Below are positions 44,593 to 54,373 of a stretch of DNA of 64,000 nt, in pieces. The notes beneath the pieces were generated by a model, which saw nothing but the letters and a program-made list of their open reading frames with translations, did no database searches and was not told where the DNA came from. Position numbers and translations under genes: made by a program. Source of the stretch: Pseudomonas fluorescens (GTDB lineage: Bacteria; Pseudomonadota; Gammaproteobacteria; Pseudomonadales; Pseudomonadaceae); the NCBI RefSeq assembly GCF_004683905.1, contig NZ_CP038438.1:3286001-3350000 (forward strand), given 5' to 3'. How positions within the stretch are numbered: the stretch's first letter is position 1; each line of letters opens with the position of its first letter.

Positions 44593-46548
44593 ATGTCCGA
44601 CCTCCTCTGGCAACCCGATGCCGAGCGTATCGCCCAATCGCGCATGGATCAGTTCCGCCGCGACATCAATCAGCGCCATGGCCTGGCGCTGAGCAGCTAC
44701 ACCGACCTGCACCGCTGGAGCGTGGAACAGCGCGAAGCGTTCTGGCAGGCGATCGTCGATTTCTTCGACATCCGCTTTCACACCCAGCCCGACGCCGTCC
44801 TGCGTGAAGGCGCGCAGATGCCCAGTGCCGAATGGTTTCCCGGCGCGACCCTGAACTTTGCAGAACACCTGCTGCGCCGTCGTGACGATGCCGTTGCAGT
44901 GATCGCCGTGGCGGAAAACGGTCAGCGCGAACAGCTGACCTGGGCCGAACTGGCCGAGCACGTCGCCGGTTTTCAGGCCAGCCTGCAAGCCGCCGGTGTC
45001 GGCCTCGGCGACCGGGTGGCCGCGTGCATGCCCAACACCTGGCAGACTCTGGTGGCGATGCTCGCGACCACCAGCCTCGGCGCGATCTGGTCGTGCTCGT
45101 CGCCAGACTTCGGCACACACGGCGTGATCGACCGTTTCGGCCAGATCGAACCCAAAGTGTTGATCACCTGCGCCGGCTACCGTTACGCCGGCAAAGACAT
45201 CGACCAGACCACCAAGATCAACGAAATCCTCGCGCAACTGCCATCGCTGCAGCAGTTGATCATCGTGCCCTACGCTCGCGCGCAGACCCGTACCGAGGAT
45301 TACCAAACCCACGCCAACGTGACGTTGTGGGACGAGTTCTACCAACCCGGCGGCGAACCGCGGTTTGTCCCGGTGCCGTTCAATCACCCGTTGTACGTGT
45401 TGTATTCCAGTGGCACCACCGGCGTGCCGAAATGCATCGTGCACAGCACCGGCGGCGTGCTGCTGCAGCATGCCAAGGAGCATGGGCTGCACGTCGATCT
45501 CGGCCCCGGTGACCGGTTGTTCTACTACACCACTTGCGGCTGGATGATGTGGAACTGGCTGGTCTCGGCCCTCGCGGTCGGCAGCGCGGTGGTGCTGTAT
45601 GACGGCTCGCCGTTTCACCCGGGCCATGAGCGCTTGCTCGACCTGATCGACGACGAGCGCATCAGTGTGTTCGGCACTAGCCCCAAGTTTCTCGCGACAC
45701 TGGAAAGCAGCGGTTTGAAGCCTGCGCACAGCCATGATCTGAGTAGCCTGAAGACCCTGCTCTGCACCGGCTCCGCGCTGTCGCCGCAGAGTTATGACTT
45801 CGTCTACCGCGACTTCAAGCGCGATGTGTGCCTGGCGTCGATGTCCGGCGGCACCGATGTGGTGTCGTGCTTCGTCAACGGTAATCCGCTGTCGGCGGTG
45901 CGCCGCGGCGAAATCATGGGCAAGAGCCTGGGCATGGCGGTTGAAGTGTGGAACGACGCCGGCGTTGCCGTGGTCGGCGAAAAAGGCGAACTGGTCTGCA
46001 CCCGGCACTTCCCGGCGATGCCCGTCGGGCTGTGGCATGACCCTGACGGCGCAAAACTGCGCAAATCCTATTTCAGCCTGTTCCCCGGTGTCTGGGCCCA
46101 GGGCGACTACGCCGAGCAATTGCCCCACGGCGGGATGCTGATCCACGGCCGCTCCGACGCCGTGCTCAACCCCGGCGGCGTGCGCATCGGCACGGCGGAA
46201 ATCTATCGTCAGGTCGAGAAAGTCCCGCAGGTGCTGGACAGCGTGGCGATCGGACAGCAATGGCAGGACGATGTGCGCGTAGTGCTGTTTGTCCGTCTGC
46301 AGGATGGCGTGACGCTGGATGACCATCTGCAACAGCAGATCCGCCAGGTGATCCGCGCCAACACCACACCGCGCCACGTGCCGGCGAAGATCGTCGCGGT
46401 GACCGATATTCCGCGCACCATCAGCGGCAAGGTGGTGGAACTCGCGGTGCGCAATGTGGTGCATGGCGAGCCGGTGAAAAATACCGATGCGCTGGCCAAT
46501 CCCGAGGCCTTGGAGCAGTTCCGCAATCGCCCGGAGCTGTCGGATTAG
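44593..46548 (+). CDS. aacS: Acetoacetyl-CoA synthetase
   Basis: Activates acetoacetate to acetoacetyl-CoA with ATP. The 651-residue length and sequence are of the AACS branch of the AMP-forming ligases: SSGTTGVPKCIVHSTGGVLL (phosphate loop), the YYTTCGWMMWNWLVSALAVG motif, MSGGTDVVSCFVNGNPLSAV, and GVRIGTAEIYRQVE before the catalytic Lys in TISGKVVELAVRN. AGAGG precedes the selected ATG; an ATG nine codons earlier is possible. Together with bdhA and the permease it feeds 3-hydroxybutyrate into acetyl-CoA. Confidence 0.93.
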   Translation: MSDLLWQPDAERIAQSRMDQFRRDINQRHGLALSSYTDLHRWSVEQREAFWQAIVDFFDIRFHTQPDAVLREGAQMPSAEWFPGATLNFAEHLLRRRDDAVAVIAVAENGQREQLTWAELAEHVAGFQASLQAAGVGLGDRVAACMPNTWQTLVAMLATTSLGAIWSCSSPDFGTHGVIDRFGQIEPKVLITCAGYRYAGKDIDQTTKINEILAQLPSLQQLIIVPYARAQTRTEDYQTHANVTLWDEFYQPGGEPRFVPVPFNHPLYVLYSSGTTGVPKCIVHSTGGVLLQHAKEHGLHVDLGPGDRLFYYTTCGWMMWNWLVSALAVGSAVVLYDGSPFHPGHERLLDLIDDERISVFGTSPKFLATLESSGLKPAHSHDLSSLKTLLCTGSALSPQSYDFVYRDFKRDVCLASMSGGTDVVSCFVNGNPLSAVRRGEIMGKSLGMAVEVWNDAGVAVVGEKGELVCTRHFPAMPVGLWHDPDGAKLRKSYFSLFPGVWAQGDYAEQLPHGGMLIHGRSDAVLNPGGVRIGTAEIYRQVEKVPQVLDSVAIGQQWQDDVRVVLFVRLQDGVTLDDHLQQQIRQVIRANTTPRHVPAKIVAVTDIPRTISGKVVELAVRNVVHGEPVKNTDALANPEALEQFRNRPELSD

Positions 46549-46561
46549 CACGCCATGCCCT

Positions 46562-46654
46562 TGTGGGAGCGGGCTTGCTCGCGAAAGCGGTGTGCCAGTC
46601 CCGCTGATATCGACTGATGGATTGCATTCGCGAGCAAGCCCGCTCCCACAGGGG
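46562..46654. repeat. REP pair, copy 1
   Basis: Inverted pair of the GTGGGAGCGGGCTTGCTCGC type in the first half of the tandem duplication. Confidence 0.92.
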
Positions 46655-46752
46655 TGAGGTGTTAATCCATCAAGCCCCAATCGCCTGATGTGGTGGGCGC
46701 AGGCAGCGGCCGCGCAATCGCCTGGAGCTGTCGGACTGATCCCTCATGCCCT

Positions 46753-46845
46753 TGTGGGAGCGGGCTTGCTCGCGAAAGCGGTGTGCCAGTCCCGCTGATA
46801 TCGACTGATGGATTGCTTTCGCGAGCAAGCCCGCTCCCACAGGGG
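46753..46845. repeat. REP pair, copy 2
   Basis: Same REP pair, 191 bases further on, nearly identical including the 45-base spacer. Confidence 0.92.
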
Positions 46846-46852
46846 TCAGGTG

Positions 46853-47965
46853 TTAATCCATCAGGCCCCAATCGCCTGATGTAATGGGCGCGGGCGCCGG
46901 GCCCGCCTCGGCGTGCAGCTTCAAACGCAGGCGCAGGTTGTTCTGCGAATCGGCATGTTTGAGTGCTTCGTCCTCACTGATCACGCCCTCCACCACCAGC
47001 CCGTACAGCGCCGCGTCGAAGGTCTGCATGCCGACCTCGCCGGACTTTTCCATGATGCCCTTGAGTTCGCCCAACTCGTTGCGGCGGATCAGGTCGGCGA
47101 TGGTCGGGGTGCCAAGCATCACCTCGACCGCCGCCCGGCGCTGACCGTCCAGCGTACGCACCAGCCGTTGCGAGACGAACGCCTTGAGATTGTTGCCCAG
47201 TGCATGCAGCAACTGCGGGCGGCGCTCTTCGGGGAACAGATTGACGATACGGTCCAGCGCCTGATTGGCATTGTGCGCATGCAACGTCGACAGCACCAGG
47301 TGCCCGGTGTCGGCAAATGTCAGCGCATGCTCCATGGTTTCGCGGTCGCGGATCTCGCCGATCAGCACCACATCCGGGGCCTGGCGCAGGGTGTTTTTCA
47401 GCGCCGCATGGAAGCTGCGGGTATCGACGCCGACTTCGCGTTGATTGATGATCGAGCGCTGGTGTCGATGGATATACTCCACCGGGTCTTCGATGGTGAT
47501 GATGTGCCCGCTGCTGTGGCGGTTGCGGTGATCGATCAGCGCGGCCAGCGAAGTGGACTTGCCGGAGTCGGTGGCGCCAACGAACAGGATCAGCCCCTGT
47601 TTGAGCATCACCGTTTCCAGCAATACCGGCGGCAGTTTCAGGTCTTCGAAGCGCGGGATATCGAGTTTGACGTTGCGGATTACGATTGACACATCATTGC
47701 GTTGCTTGAAGACGTTCACCCGAAAACGCCCGATGCCCGTACGGGAAATCGCCAGGTTCATTTCCAGATCCCGATCGAACTCGCGCCGTTGCTCGGCGTC
47801 CATCAGGGAGTTGGCGATAGTCTCGACCTCGCCGGGCTTGAACGGCCGCTCGCTGAACGGCGTCAGCACGCCATCGATGCGCGCACTGGGTGGCGCTCCC
47901 GTGGACAGGAACAGGTCAGAACCGTGCTGGCTCGACAGACGGAGCAACAGTGCATCGATTTCCAT
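46853..47965 (-). CDS. pilU: PilT/PilU-family pilus retraction ATPase
   Basis: A 370-residue hexameric motor ATPase for type IV pilus retraction; PilU acts with PilT. Walker A is GATDSGKS at 130-137; Asp box TIEDPVEYIHRHQRSIINQR, Walker B LIGEIRDRETMEHALTFADT and His box STLHAHNANQALDRIVNLFP are intact. The start MEIDALLLRLSSQHGSDLF fits PilU; the longer frame to 48217 is rejected because it overlaps the divergent kinase gene and lacks resemblance. The usual GATGSGKS has Asp instead of the third Gly, still allowed by GxxxxGKS. No pilT is adjacent. The last residues (GDWGLMD) lie in the tandem duplication. Confidence 0.85.
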   Translation of the reverse strand: MEIDALLLRLSSQHGSDLFLSTGAPPSARIDGVLTPFSERPFKPGEVETIANSLMDAEQRREFDRDLEMNLAISRTGIGRFRVNVFKQRNDVSIVIRNVKLDIPRFEDLKLPPVLLETVMLKQGLILFVGATDSGKSTSLAALIDHRNRHSSGHIITIEDPVEYIHRHQRSIINQREVGVDTRSFHAALKNTLRQAPDVVLIGEIRDRETMEHALTFADTGHLVLSTLHAHNANQALDRIVNLFPEERRPQLLHALGNNLKAFVSQRLVRTLDGQRRAAVEVMLGTPTIADLIRRNELGELKGIMEKSGEVGMQTFDAALYGLVVEGVISEDEALKHADSQNNLRLRLKLHAEAGPAPAPITSGDWGLMD

Positions 47966-48098
47966 GGCAATAAGCACCCGCGAAGCATTCAATGAACAGA
48001 AATGACCCGCTGTCGTGACGTAACGGGTCATACAGCGTCTACCGCAAGTGCAAGAATAGTAGATGCCAACGCACTGACCGACGCTCAGGATACATGTG

Positions 48099-50648
48099 AT
48101 GAACGCAGCACCCTCCCCCGATGACGCCCAAGCCCTGATCGCCCGTACCGACTGGAGCCGCACGCCGTTGGGCGCTTCTGGCACCTGGCCGCAAAGCCTG
48201 CGCACCGCGGTGGACATCGTGATTCACTCACCGATGCCGATGCTGCTGTTGTGGGGGCCGCAGCTCACGCAGATCTACAACAATGGCTTTGCGATGCTCG
48301 CCGGGAGCAAGCATCCGCACGCTTTCGGACAGCCCGCGCACCTTATATGGCCAGAACTTCAGGACTTTACCGACCCGATTTATCGAGCCGTCCTACAAGG
48401 CCAGGTGCGCACCTACAGCGAGCGGCGATTTACCCTGCAACGTGAAGGCGTAGAGTCCGACTTCTGGCTGGACCTGACCTACAGCCCCATCCGCGATGAA
48501 AGCACGCAAGTGGCCGGAATCCTGGTGACGGCCATCGAAACCAACGAACGCCGGCGCATCGCCCTCGAATTGCAACGCCGTTCCGAAGAAAGTCTCAAGG
48601 CTCAGCGCGACACTGAAGAACGCCTGCAACTGGCGCTGGCCGCCACCGATGCGGTTGGCACCTGGGATTGGGACATCGGCGAAGACCGTTTCATCGCCGA
48701 CGCCCATTTCGCCCAACTACACGGCATCGATCCGGCCCACGCCAGCCAGTTACCGATCAGCGACTACCTGCAAGGCGTGCACCCCGAAGACCGCGCGCTG
48801 ATCGCCCGCAGCATCAAGCATTGCATCACCCACGGCACCGAATACGCCGAGGAATACCGCCTGCTCAAAGCCGACGGCGAGCTACGCTGGGTGTTTGCCC
48901 GGGGCCGCTGTTACAAGGATCACCACGGGCGACCCGTGCGTTTCCTCGGCGCCGCGCTGGACCTGACCGAGCGCAAGCACACCGAGCAGGCGCTGCGCCA
49001 GAGCCAGACGGAATTGCAGCTGATCATCAATGCAATGCCGATCCTCATCAGTTACGTCGACCACGAAGAGCGCTTCCGCCTGAACAATGCGGCGTATCTG
49101 GACTGGTACGGCCTCACGCCGCAGGAACTGTATGGCCGTACCATTCGCGAAGTGATCGGCGAAGAAGCCTACTTCCTGCGCGCGCCCTATATTGCCGAGG
49201 CCCTGGCCGGGCGGCCCTGCTCGTTCAGCCTGTATACCCCGCATCGCGACGGCAGCAACCGCCATGCGCTGATGAATTACCTGCCGCGCCACGGCGCCGA
49301 CGGCTCAGTCAACGGTTTCTATATTTTCGTGATCGACGAATCCGAACGAAAAAAAACCGAAGAAGCCCTGCGCAATCTCAATGAAACCCTGGAGGAACGG
49401 GTCAGCGCCCGCACCGAACAACTGGCTCAGGCCAATCAGCGTCTGCAGAACGAGATGTTCGAACGTGAGCGCGCCGAAGATGCGTTGCGCCATGCGCAGA
49501 AAATGGAAGCGGTCGGCCAGCTCACCGGCGGTATCGCCCACGACTTCAACAACATGCTCACTGGAATCATCGGCAGCCTCGACCTGATGCAGCGCTACAT
49601 CGCCGACGGCCGCGCCGATGAAATCGGCCGTTTCACCGAAGCGGCGGTTTCGTCGGCCAACCGAGCGGCGGCGCTGACCCATCGGCTGCTGGCGTTCTCG
49701 CGCCGGCAGTCGCTGGACCGCAAGACCCTCAACGTCAACGAACTGATTCATTCGCTGGAAGATTTGATCCGCCGCACCAAGGGCGACCCGATCGAACTCA
49801 CGCTGCGCCTGGCCGACGACGTGTGGCCGATCAGCACCGACGTCAGCCAACTGGAAAATGCTTTGCTCAACCTGGTGATCAACGCCCGCGACGCCATGCC
49901 CGATGGCGGCGAGCTGCTGATCGAAACTGCCAACGTCTACCTCGACGGCAACGACATCACCACCCTCGAACCGGTCAAGGCCGGCGATTACCTGATGCTG
50001 GCGGTCAGCGACAACGGCACCGGCATGACGCCGTCGGTACGCGCCAAGGCGTTCGATCCGTTCTTCACCACCAAACCGATCGGCCAGGGCACCGGGCTCG
50101 GACTGTCGATGATTTATGGCTTCGCCCAGCAGTCGGGCGGCCATGTCAGCCTCGACAGCCTGCCGAATCAGGGCACCTGTGTGCGCTTGTACTTGCCGCG
50201 CCTGAACCTGCTGGAGCCGGAACGGCCAGTTGTGGAAACCCTCGGTGCAGCGCCGACGGCCACCTGTGGCGAAACCGTGGTGGTGGTTGAAGATGACCCG
50301 GCAGTGCGCATGCTGGTGCTCGATCTGCTCAAGGAGCTGGGTTACCTCGCCCACGAAGCCGCCGACGCCAGCGCCGCCCTGCCGCTGCTGGAATCGGAGC
50401 TGCGTGTGGATCTGCTGGTGACCGACGTTGGTCTACCGGGGATGAATGGCCGGCAACTGGCGGAAATCGCCCGCCAGCATCGTCCGGGGCTGAAGGTGCT
50501 GTTCATGACCGGTTACGCGCAGAAAGCCGCCGAGCGTCAGGGCTTTCTCGAGGATGGCATGGACATGGTGGCCAAGCCGTTTTCGATTGAAGTGCTGGCC
50601 AACAAGATCCGCGAGATGATCAACCAAACGCCGTCACTTGAGGCATAA
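48099..50648 (+). CDS. Hybrid sensor histidine kinase
   Basis: An 849-residue soluble sensor: PAS-like domain 1 (about 15-150, [20 protein letters not shown]), PAS 2 (165-295, [15 protein letters not shown]), PAS 3 (305-420, [20 protein letters not shown]), coiled coil, HisKA with phospho-acceptor His481 ([14 protein letters not shown]), HATPase_c with [14 protein letters not shown] and [12 protein letters not shown], and a C-terminal receiver with Asp776 ([13 protein letters not shown]). No membrane helix, so the signal is intracellular. The HDFNN class often pairs with a separate regulator; none is adjacent. CAGGA precedes the ATG. The ligand is unknown. Confidence 0.92.
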   Translation: MNAAPSPDDAQALIARTDWSRTPLGASGTWPQSLRTAVDIVIHSPMPMLLLWGPQLTQIYNNGFAMLAGSKHPHAFGQPAHLIWPELQDFTDPIYRAVLQGQVRTYSERRFTLQREGVESDFWLDLTYSPIRDESTQVAGILVTAIETNERRRIALELQRRSEESLKAQRDTEERLQLALAATDAVGTWDWDIGEDRFIADAHFAQLHGIDPAHASQLPISDYLQGVHPEDRALIARSIKHCITHGTEYAEEYRLLKADGELRWVFARGRCYKDHHGRPVRFLGAALDLTERKHTEQALRQSQTELQLIINAMPILISYVDHEERFRLNNAAYLDWYGLTPQELYGRTIREVIGEEAYFLRAPYIAEALAGRPCSFSLYTPHRDGSNRHALMNYLPRHGADGSVNGFYIFVIDESERKKTEEALRNLNETLEERVSARTEQLAQANQRLQNEMFERERAEDALRHAQKMEAVGQLTGGIAHDFNNMLTGIIGSLDLMQRYIADGRADEIGRFTEAAVSSANRAAALTHRLLAFSRRQSLDRKTLNVNELIHSLEDLIRRTKGDPIELTLRLADDVWPISTDVSQLENALLNLVINARDAMPDGGELLIETANVYLDGNDITTLEPVKAGDYLMLAVSDNGTGMTPSVRAKAFDPFFTTKPIGQGTGLGLSMIYGFAQQSGGHVSLDSLPNQGTCVRLYLPRLNLLEPERPVVETLGAAPTATCGETVVVVEDDPAVRMLVLDLLKELGYLAHEAADASAALPLLESELRVDLLVTDVGLPGMNGRQLAEIARQHRPGLKVLFMTGYAQKAAERQGFLEDGMDMVAKPFSIEVLANKIREMINQTPSLEA

Positions 50649-50687
50649 TCCCGCGCCCCGCCGTCACCCCGTTACAGGTATCGCACG

Positions 50688-50963
50688 ATGAAAGCCCAAG
50701 CCCGCCACATTCTGGTGAAAACCGCCGAAGAGGCCGAACAACTCAAGCAACGCATTGCCAAGGGCGAAGCGTTCGATGTGCTGGCGAAGAAATACTCGAC
50801 CTGCCCGTCCGGCAAACGCGGCGGTGATCTGGGTGAAGTGCGGCCGGGGCAGATGGTCGGCGCGATCGATGCGGTGATCTTCAAGAAGCCGCTGCGCACG
50901 GTGCATGGGCCGATCAAGAGCAAGTTCGGCTATCACCTGGTGCAGGTGTTTTTCCGCGATTGA
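50688..50963 (+). CDS. Second parvulin-type peptidyl-prolyl isomerase
   Basis: A 91-residue parvulin, MKAQARHILVKTAEEAEQLK, with YSTCPSGKRGGDLGEVRPGQ and SKFGYHLVQVFFRD. It is clearly a paralogue of the 34.5-kb gene and is even closer to E. coli PpiC in the CPSGKRGGDLGE block. It begins 39 bases after the kinase gene stop and may be read with it. A REP pair follows. Confidence 0.92.
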   Translation: MKAQARHILVKTAEEAEQLKQRIAKGEAFDVLAKKYSTCPSGKRGGDLGEVRPGQMVGAIDAVIFKKPLRTVHGPIKSKFGYHLVQVFFRD

Positions 50964-50982
50964 GTGCTTGGCCTTAGGGCCT

Positions 50983-51049
50983 CTTCGCGAGCAAGCCCGC
51001 TCCCACAGCCTGGAATGCGTACCCTGTGGGAGCGGGCTTGCCCGCGAAC
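50983..51049. repeat. REP pair (GGGCTTGCTCGCGA type)
   Basis: Inverted REP pair between the parvulin gene and the sugar-kinase gene stop; the right copy has CCCGCGAA in place of CTCGCGAA. Confidence 0.92.
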
Positions 51050-51078
51050 CGATTGCGCAGCAAGCGGCCATCCACCGC

Positions 51079-52011
51079 TTACCTGGGAATCAATGCCCCC
51101 GGCACCTGAATCACCCGACTCGCCAGCCAATGCCCCGCCTGCGCCGCCTCGACCGGACTGCCACCCAGCAAACGCCTGGCCAGATACGCCGCGCTGAACG
51201 AGTCCCCCGCCGCCGTCGTATCCACCACCTTCTCGACCTGCTGCGCCGGCACTTCGAACGCCTCGCCATCACAACGAATCAGACACGCCTCGGCGCCACG
51301 CTTGAGCACCACTTCCGGCGTGCCGATCTGCGCGTACGCCTCGAACACCGCGTCGCAATCGGCAAAATGGAACAGCGCCTGCTCATCATCCACGGTCAAC
51401 AACGCCAGATCGACATGCGGCAACACGCTGCGATAGGCCGCCCGCGCCTCTTCCTGTGAGGCCCACAAGCGTGGTCGATAATTGTTGTCGAAGACGATCC
51501 GCGCATCGCGCTGGCGGGCTTCGATCAGGGTCTGGATCAAGCGTTCGCGGCCCTTCGCACCTAACACTGCGAGGGTGATGCCGCTGAAATACAGCACATC
51601 GTAGTCCGGCAGCGCCGCCAGAATCGGCTCCGCCGCTGGGGTGGTGAAGCAATCGCGCACCGCCGCTTCATTGCGCCAGTAGAGGAAACGCCGTTCACCG
51701 TTGGCGTCGGTCTGAATGCAGTACAAGCCGGGCAAGCGACCGGGCAGACGCTGCACGAGATCCAGGCCAATGCCTTCATCGGCCCAACTCTGGCACATGG
51801 CGTCGCTGAAGCTGTCGTCACCGAGCGCGGTGACGTAATCGACCTGGGCCTTGTCGCCGAGAGCGCGGGACAGGTACACCGCGGTGTTCAAGGTATCGCC
51901 GCCGAAGCTTTGCTGCAGGCTGCCATCGGCGCGGTGCTGGAGTTCGATCATGCATTCACCGATCAGGGCGATGCGCGGGGTATTCGGGCCCAGGGGGCTG
52001 AGGCTGGTCAT
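51079..52011 (-). CDS. kdgK: 2-keto-3-deoxygluconate kinase-like sugar kinase
   Basis: A 310-residue PfkB-family kinase. It starts with the family phrase RIALIGECMIELQ, has FGGDTLNTAVYLSRAL, the substrate lid, NNYRPRLWASQEEARAAY, and the anion-hole/catalytic motif VDTTAAGDSFSAAYLARRLL with the base Asp. This pattern is that of KdgK, which phosphorylates 2-keto-3-deoxygluconate, but related sugar acids cannot be excluded. The ATG at 52011 was taken as the first residue before the conserved start; the longer frame crosses a REP pair. It is the last gene of a set on this strand with deaminase and IclR genes. Confidence 0.82.
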   Translation of the reverse strand: MTSLSPLGPNTPRIALIGECMIELQHRADGSLQQSFGGDTLNTAVYLSRALGDKAQVDYVTALGDDSFSDAMCQSWADEGIGLDLVQRLPGRLPGLYCIQTDANGERRFLYWRNEAAVRDCFTTPAAEPILAALPDYDVLYFSGITLAVLGAKGRERLIQTLIEARQRDARIVFDNNYRPRLWASQEEARAAYRSVLPHVDLALLTVDDEQALFHFADCDAVFEAYAQIGTPEVVLKRGAEACLIRCDGEAFEVPAQQVEKVVDTTAAGDSFSAAYLARRLLGGSPVEAAQAGHWLASRVIQVPGALIPR

Positions 52012-52052
52012 CGGGAGGTGTCTCTGGATAATCATCGGTGTTTGGGCGGCCC

Positions 52053-52119
52053 TCATCGCGAGCAGGCTCACTCCTACAATTGGAATGCATTCCCTTGTGG
52101 GAGCGAGCTTGCTCGCGAA
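52053..52119. repeat. REP pair between deaminase and kinase genes
   Basis: One half is of the GAGCAGGCTCACTCCTAC type, the other GTGGGAGCGAGCTTGCTCGC; a mixed inverted pair in the intergenic DNA. Confidence 0.88.
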
Positions 52120-52142
52120 TGGCCACGACTCGGTCTGAAGCC

Positions 52143-53357
52143 TTAGAAACAAGTCTCCATGCTTTCGACCACCGCCAACTGCTCATCCACCAGCAACCCC
52201 ACCCGCCACTTGTCGAAGGTCAGGCACGGGTGCGAGGTGCCGAAGGAAATGATATCGCCCACCCGCAATTCAACCCCCGGCGCCACGCTCATGAACGCAT
52301 GCTGGTCCATCACCGCCGTCACCTTGCACGCGCCGACATCGTCGCCCACCGCCGGCAACACACCGGCCTTGTAACGCAGCAACGGCACCGGCAGCCCGGC
52401 ATCAAACGCCACGTCACGTTTGCCGAGGGCGATCACCGCGAAACCCGGCTCCGGCATCGACTGTACATGCGCCCAGACCTCCAGTGCCGGACGCAGGCCT
52501 TCGTGCAGATCGCCGCGACGATCCAGCACGCAGCACTGCGCTTCCTTGTAGATGCCATGGTCATGCGCCACGTAACTGCCAGGGCGCAGCACACTGAGGA
52601 AGCGTCCGCTCGCATTCTGCGTTTCGAACGACTCGGCAATCAGGTCGTACCACGCCGAACCCGAGGCGGTGATGATCGGCTTGGCAATGGCAAACGCGCC
52701 GCTGTCCTGCAACTGCACCGCCAGACGCACCAGCGACGCGGCGAATTCACGAATGCCGCTGACCGCGTGATCGCCATGGATCACCCCTTCGTAACCCTCG
52801 ATGCCGGTCAGAGCCAGCGCCGGTTGCGCGTTGATCGCCTGGGCCAGCGCGATGACTTCCTGCTCGCTGCGGCAACCGCAGCGGCCACCGACCACGCCGT
52901 ACTCGATCATCACATTCAACTTCACTCCGCGCGAGGCGAAGTAGGCGCCGAGATCGGCGACGTTGTCCGGGTGATCGACCATGCAGTAGAAATCGAAATC
53001 GACATCGGCCAGCAGATCGGCGATCAGCGCCATGTTTGGCGTGCCGACCAGTTGGTTGGCCATCAGCACCCGGCGTACACCGTGGGCGTATGCGGCGCGG
53101 GTCTGGGTGGCGCTGGCAAGGGTGATGCCCCAGGCGCCGGCGTCGAGCTGACGCTGGAACAGCGCCGGGGTCATGCTGGTCTTGCCGTGGGGCGCGAGCT
53201 CGGCGCCGCTGTCGCTGACGAACTTCTGCATCCAGCGAATGTTGTGCTCCAGCGCCTCGCGGTGCAGCACCAGCGCCGGCAGGCTGACGTCGCGCACAAG
53301 GTGCGCACCGATGGCGGCGTCGCCCTTTTCCACAGCGGTATTGATGGCAGTCGTCAT
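52143..53357 (-). CDS. PLP-dependent amino acid deaminase, D-serine dehydratase/D-threonine aldolase-like
   Basis: A 404-residue fold-type III PLP enzyme (alanine racemase N-domain plus DSD1 C-domain). The PLP lysine is in ELAPHGKTSMTPALF (near residue 60). The C-terminal zinc pair of DSD1-like enzymes is seen as GTSHPCLTFDKW (His and Cys). Such enzymes split D-serine, D-threonine or 3-hydroxy-aspartate-type substrates. GAGGAG precedes the ATG. Neighbours are an IclR regulator, a RidA protein and an amino-acid importer, so catabolism of an imported, probably D- or hydroxy-amino acid is inferred; the true substrate is open. Confidence 0.85.
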   Translation of the reverse strand: MTTAINTAVEKGDAAIGAHLVRDVSLPALVLHREALEHNIRWMQKFVSDSGAELAPHGKTSMTPALFQRQLDAGAWGITLASATQTRAAYAHGVRRVLMANQLVGTPNMALIADLLADVDFDFYCMVDHPDNVADLGAYFASRGVKLNVMIEYGVVGGRCGCRSEQEVIALAQAINAQPALALTGIEGYEGVIHGDHAVSGIREFAASLVRLAVQLQDSGAFAIAKPIITASGSAWYDLIAESFETQNASGRFLSVLRPGSYVAHDHGIYKEAQCCVLDRRGDLHEGLRPALEVWAHVQSMPEPGFAVIALGKRDVAFDAGLPVPLLRYKAGVLPAVGDDVGACKVTAVMDQHAFMSVAPGVELRVGDIISFGTSHPCLTFDKWRVGLLVDEQLAVVESMETCF

Positions 53358-53396
53358 GCTTGAACTCCTCACTGTCGCGGCCGCAGGCAGCCGCGG

Positions 53397-54161
53397 TTAT
53401 TCGTTGATGCGCCGGGCGAGGCTGTTGGCGCTCTCGATCAGCACCCGGCGATAGTCGTCGTAATTGTTCTTCGCATCGGCCCGAGGGGCGACGATGCACA
53501 GGGTGCAGATGGCCACGCCGCTGGGGTCTTTGACCGGCGCGGCGAAGCAATGGGTGAAGGTGTCGGCAACGCTGTCGAAGGAGAAGAAGCCGTCGATGCC
53601 AGCCTGGCGGATCTCCGCCAGAAAGCGCTCCAGCGGCAGGCGTTCGCCGTCGGGCAGGATGTAATCGTCTTCGTCGATCAGGTCGATGATCTGCTGGTCG
53701 CTCAAATGCGCCAGCAGCAAGCGTCCGGACGCGGTCCACGGGATCGGCGCGTTTTCGCCGATGTCGGACGAAATGCGGAAATGCCGCTCGCCCTCCTTCA
53801 TCAGCGCCACCGTGTATTTGCGTCCGTTGAGCAGGCACATTTGCGCGGTTTCCCGGGTCTGGCTGACGATTTCCTGCAAGGCGTGATCGGCCTCGCGACT
53901 GAGGTCGAAATGGCGCAGGTGCGCCTGCCCGAGGAAGTACAGCTGGCGACCGAGATAGACGTGACCGTCCTTGCCCACCGGCTCCAGAATCCGTCGTTCC
54001 AGCAGCGACGCCACCAGTTCGTAGACCGTGGATTTCGGGCTGCCGATGCCATTGGCGATGTCGTTCGGACGCAACGGCTGGCCGATCTCCTTGAGGAAAT
54101 CGAGGATATCGAACGCCCGGTCCAGACCACGGGCCCGGCGTTTGATGGTGTCTTCGGTCAT
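53397..54161 (-). CDS. IclR-family transcriptional regulator
   Basis: A 254-residue regulator. The N-terminal winged helix-turn-helix is at about 10-75 (LDRAFDILDFLKEIGQPLRP, GSPKSTVYELVASLLER), and the ligand-binding IclR domain is 85-250 (FSFDSVADTFTHCFAAPVKD, AICTLCIVAPRA). It is 39 bases upstream of the deaminase gene on the same strand, a layout that points to control of the deaminase and kinase genes and perhaps of the RidA-importer set behind it. The ATG at 54161 is taken; an ATG five codons earlier is possible. Confidence 0.88.
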   Translation of the reverse strand: MTEDTIKRRARGLDRAFDILDFLKEIGQPLRPNDIANGIGSPKSTVYELVASLLERRILEPVGKDGHVYLGRQLYFLGQAHLRHFDLSREADHALQEIVSQTRETAQMCLLNGRKYTVALMKEGERHFRISSDIGENAPIPWTASGRLLLAHLSDQQIIDLIDEDDYILPDGERLPLERFLAEIRQAGIDGFFSFDSVADTFTHCFAAPVKDPSGVAICTLCIVAPRADAKNNYDDYRRVLIESANSLARRINE

Positions 54162-54228
54162 GTCAGTGGTTCCCATAAGAAGTGCCGGGATGGTAACTGG
54201 CCTGAGGTGTTGTGTCAGTTGGATCGAG

Positions 54229-54362
54229 GCCCTCACCCCCCGCCCTCTCCCGGAGGGAGAGGGAGCCTGACCGGATCGATGCAAAAAGAACTGATATACA
54301 CCAGACTTCGTATCGATAGGGATCAGTCCCCTCTCCCTCCGGGAGAGGGTTAGGGTGAGGGG
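54229..54362. repeat. Inverted repeat of the CCCTCACCC-CCCTCTCCC type
   Basis: Left arm 54230-54263 and right arm 54328-54362 are inverted copies (CCCTCACCC...CCCTCTCCCGGAGGG and its complement), each itself able to fold through CCCTCTCCC/GGGAGAGGG. It fills most of the gap between the RidA and IclR genes. Similar GC-rich repeats are common in Pseudomonas intergenic DNA. Confidence 0.85.
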
Positions 54363-54373
54363 AGAGCCATAAC

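Larger units (their letters stand above)
46523..46904. repeat. 191-bp tandem duplication covering two gene ends
   Basis: 46523-46713 and 46714-46904 match base for base with a constant offset of 191 and a small number of differences. Copy 1 holds the true 3' end of aacS, a REP pair and a stub that mimics the end of the opposite PilU-type gene (TTSGDWGLMD then stop). Copy 2 holds a stub of the aacS end, a REP pair and the true end of the PilU-type gene. Together they fill the 304-base gap between the two convergent genes. Confidence 0.9.

Noticed and set aside
44347..46680. 777-codon open frame opposite aacS
   Set aside because: Mirror frame of a clear acetoacetyl-CoA synthetase; His/Arg/Gln-rich with no domain.
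40483..46845. CRISPR-like array from the repeated short motifs
   Set aside because: The repeats are inverted REP pairs at irregular spacing with no uniform spacers or cas genes.
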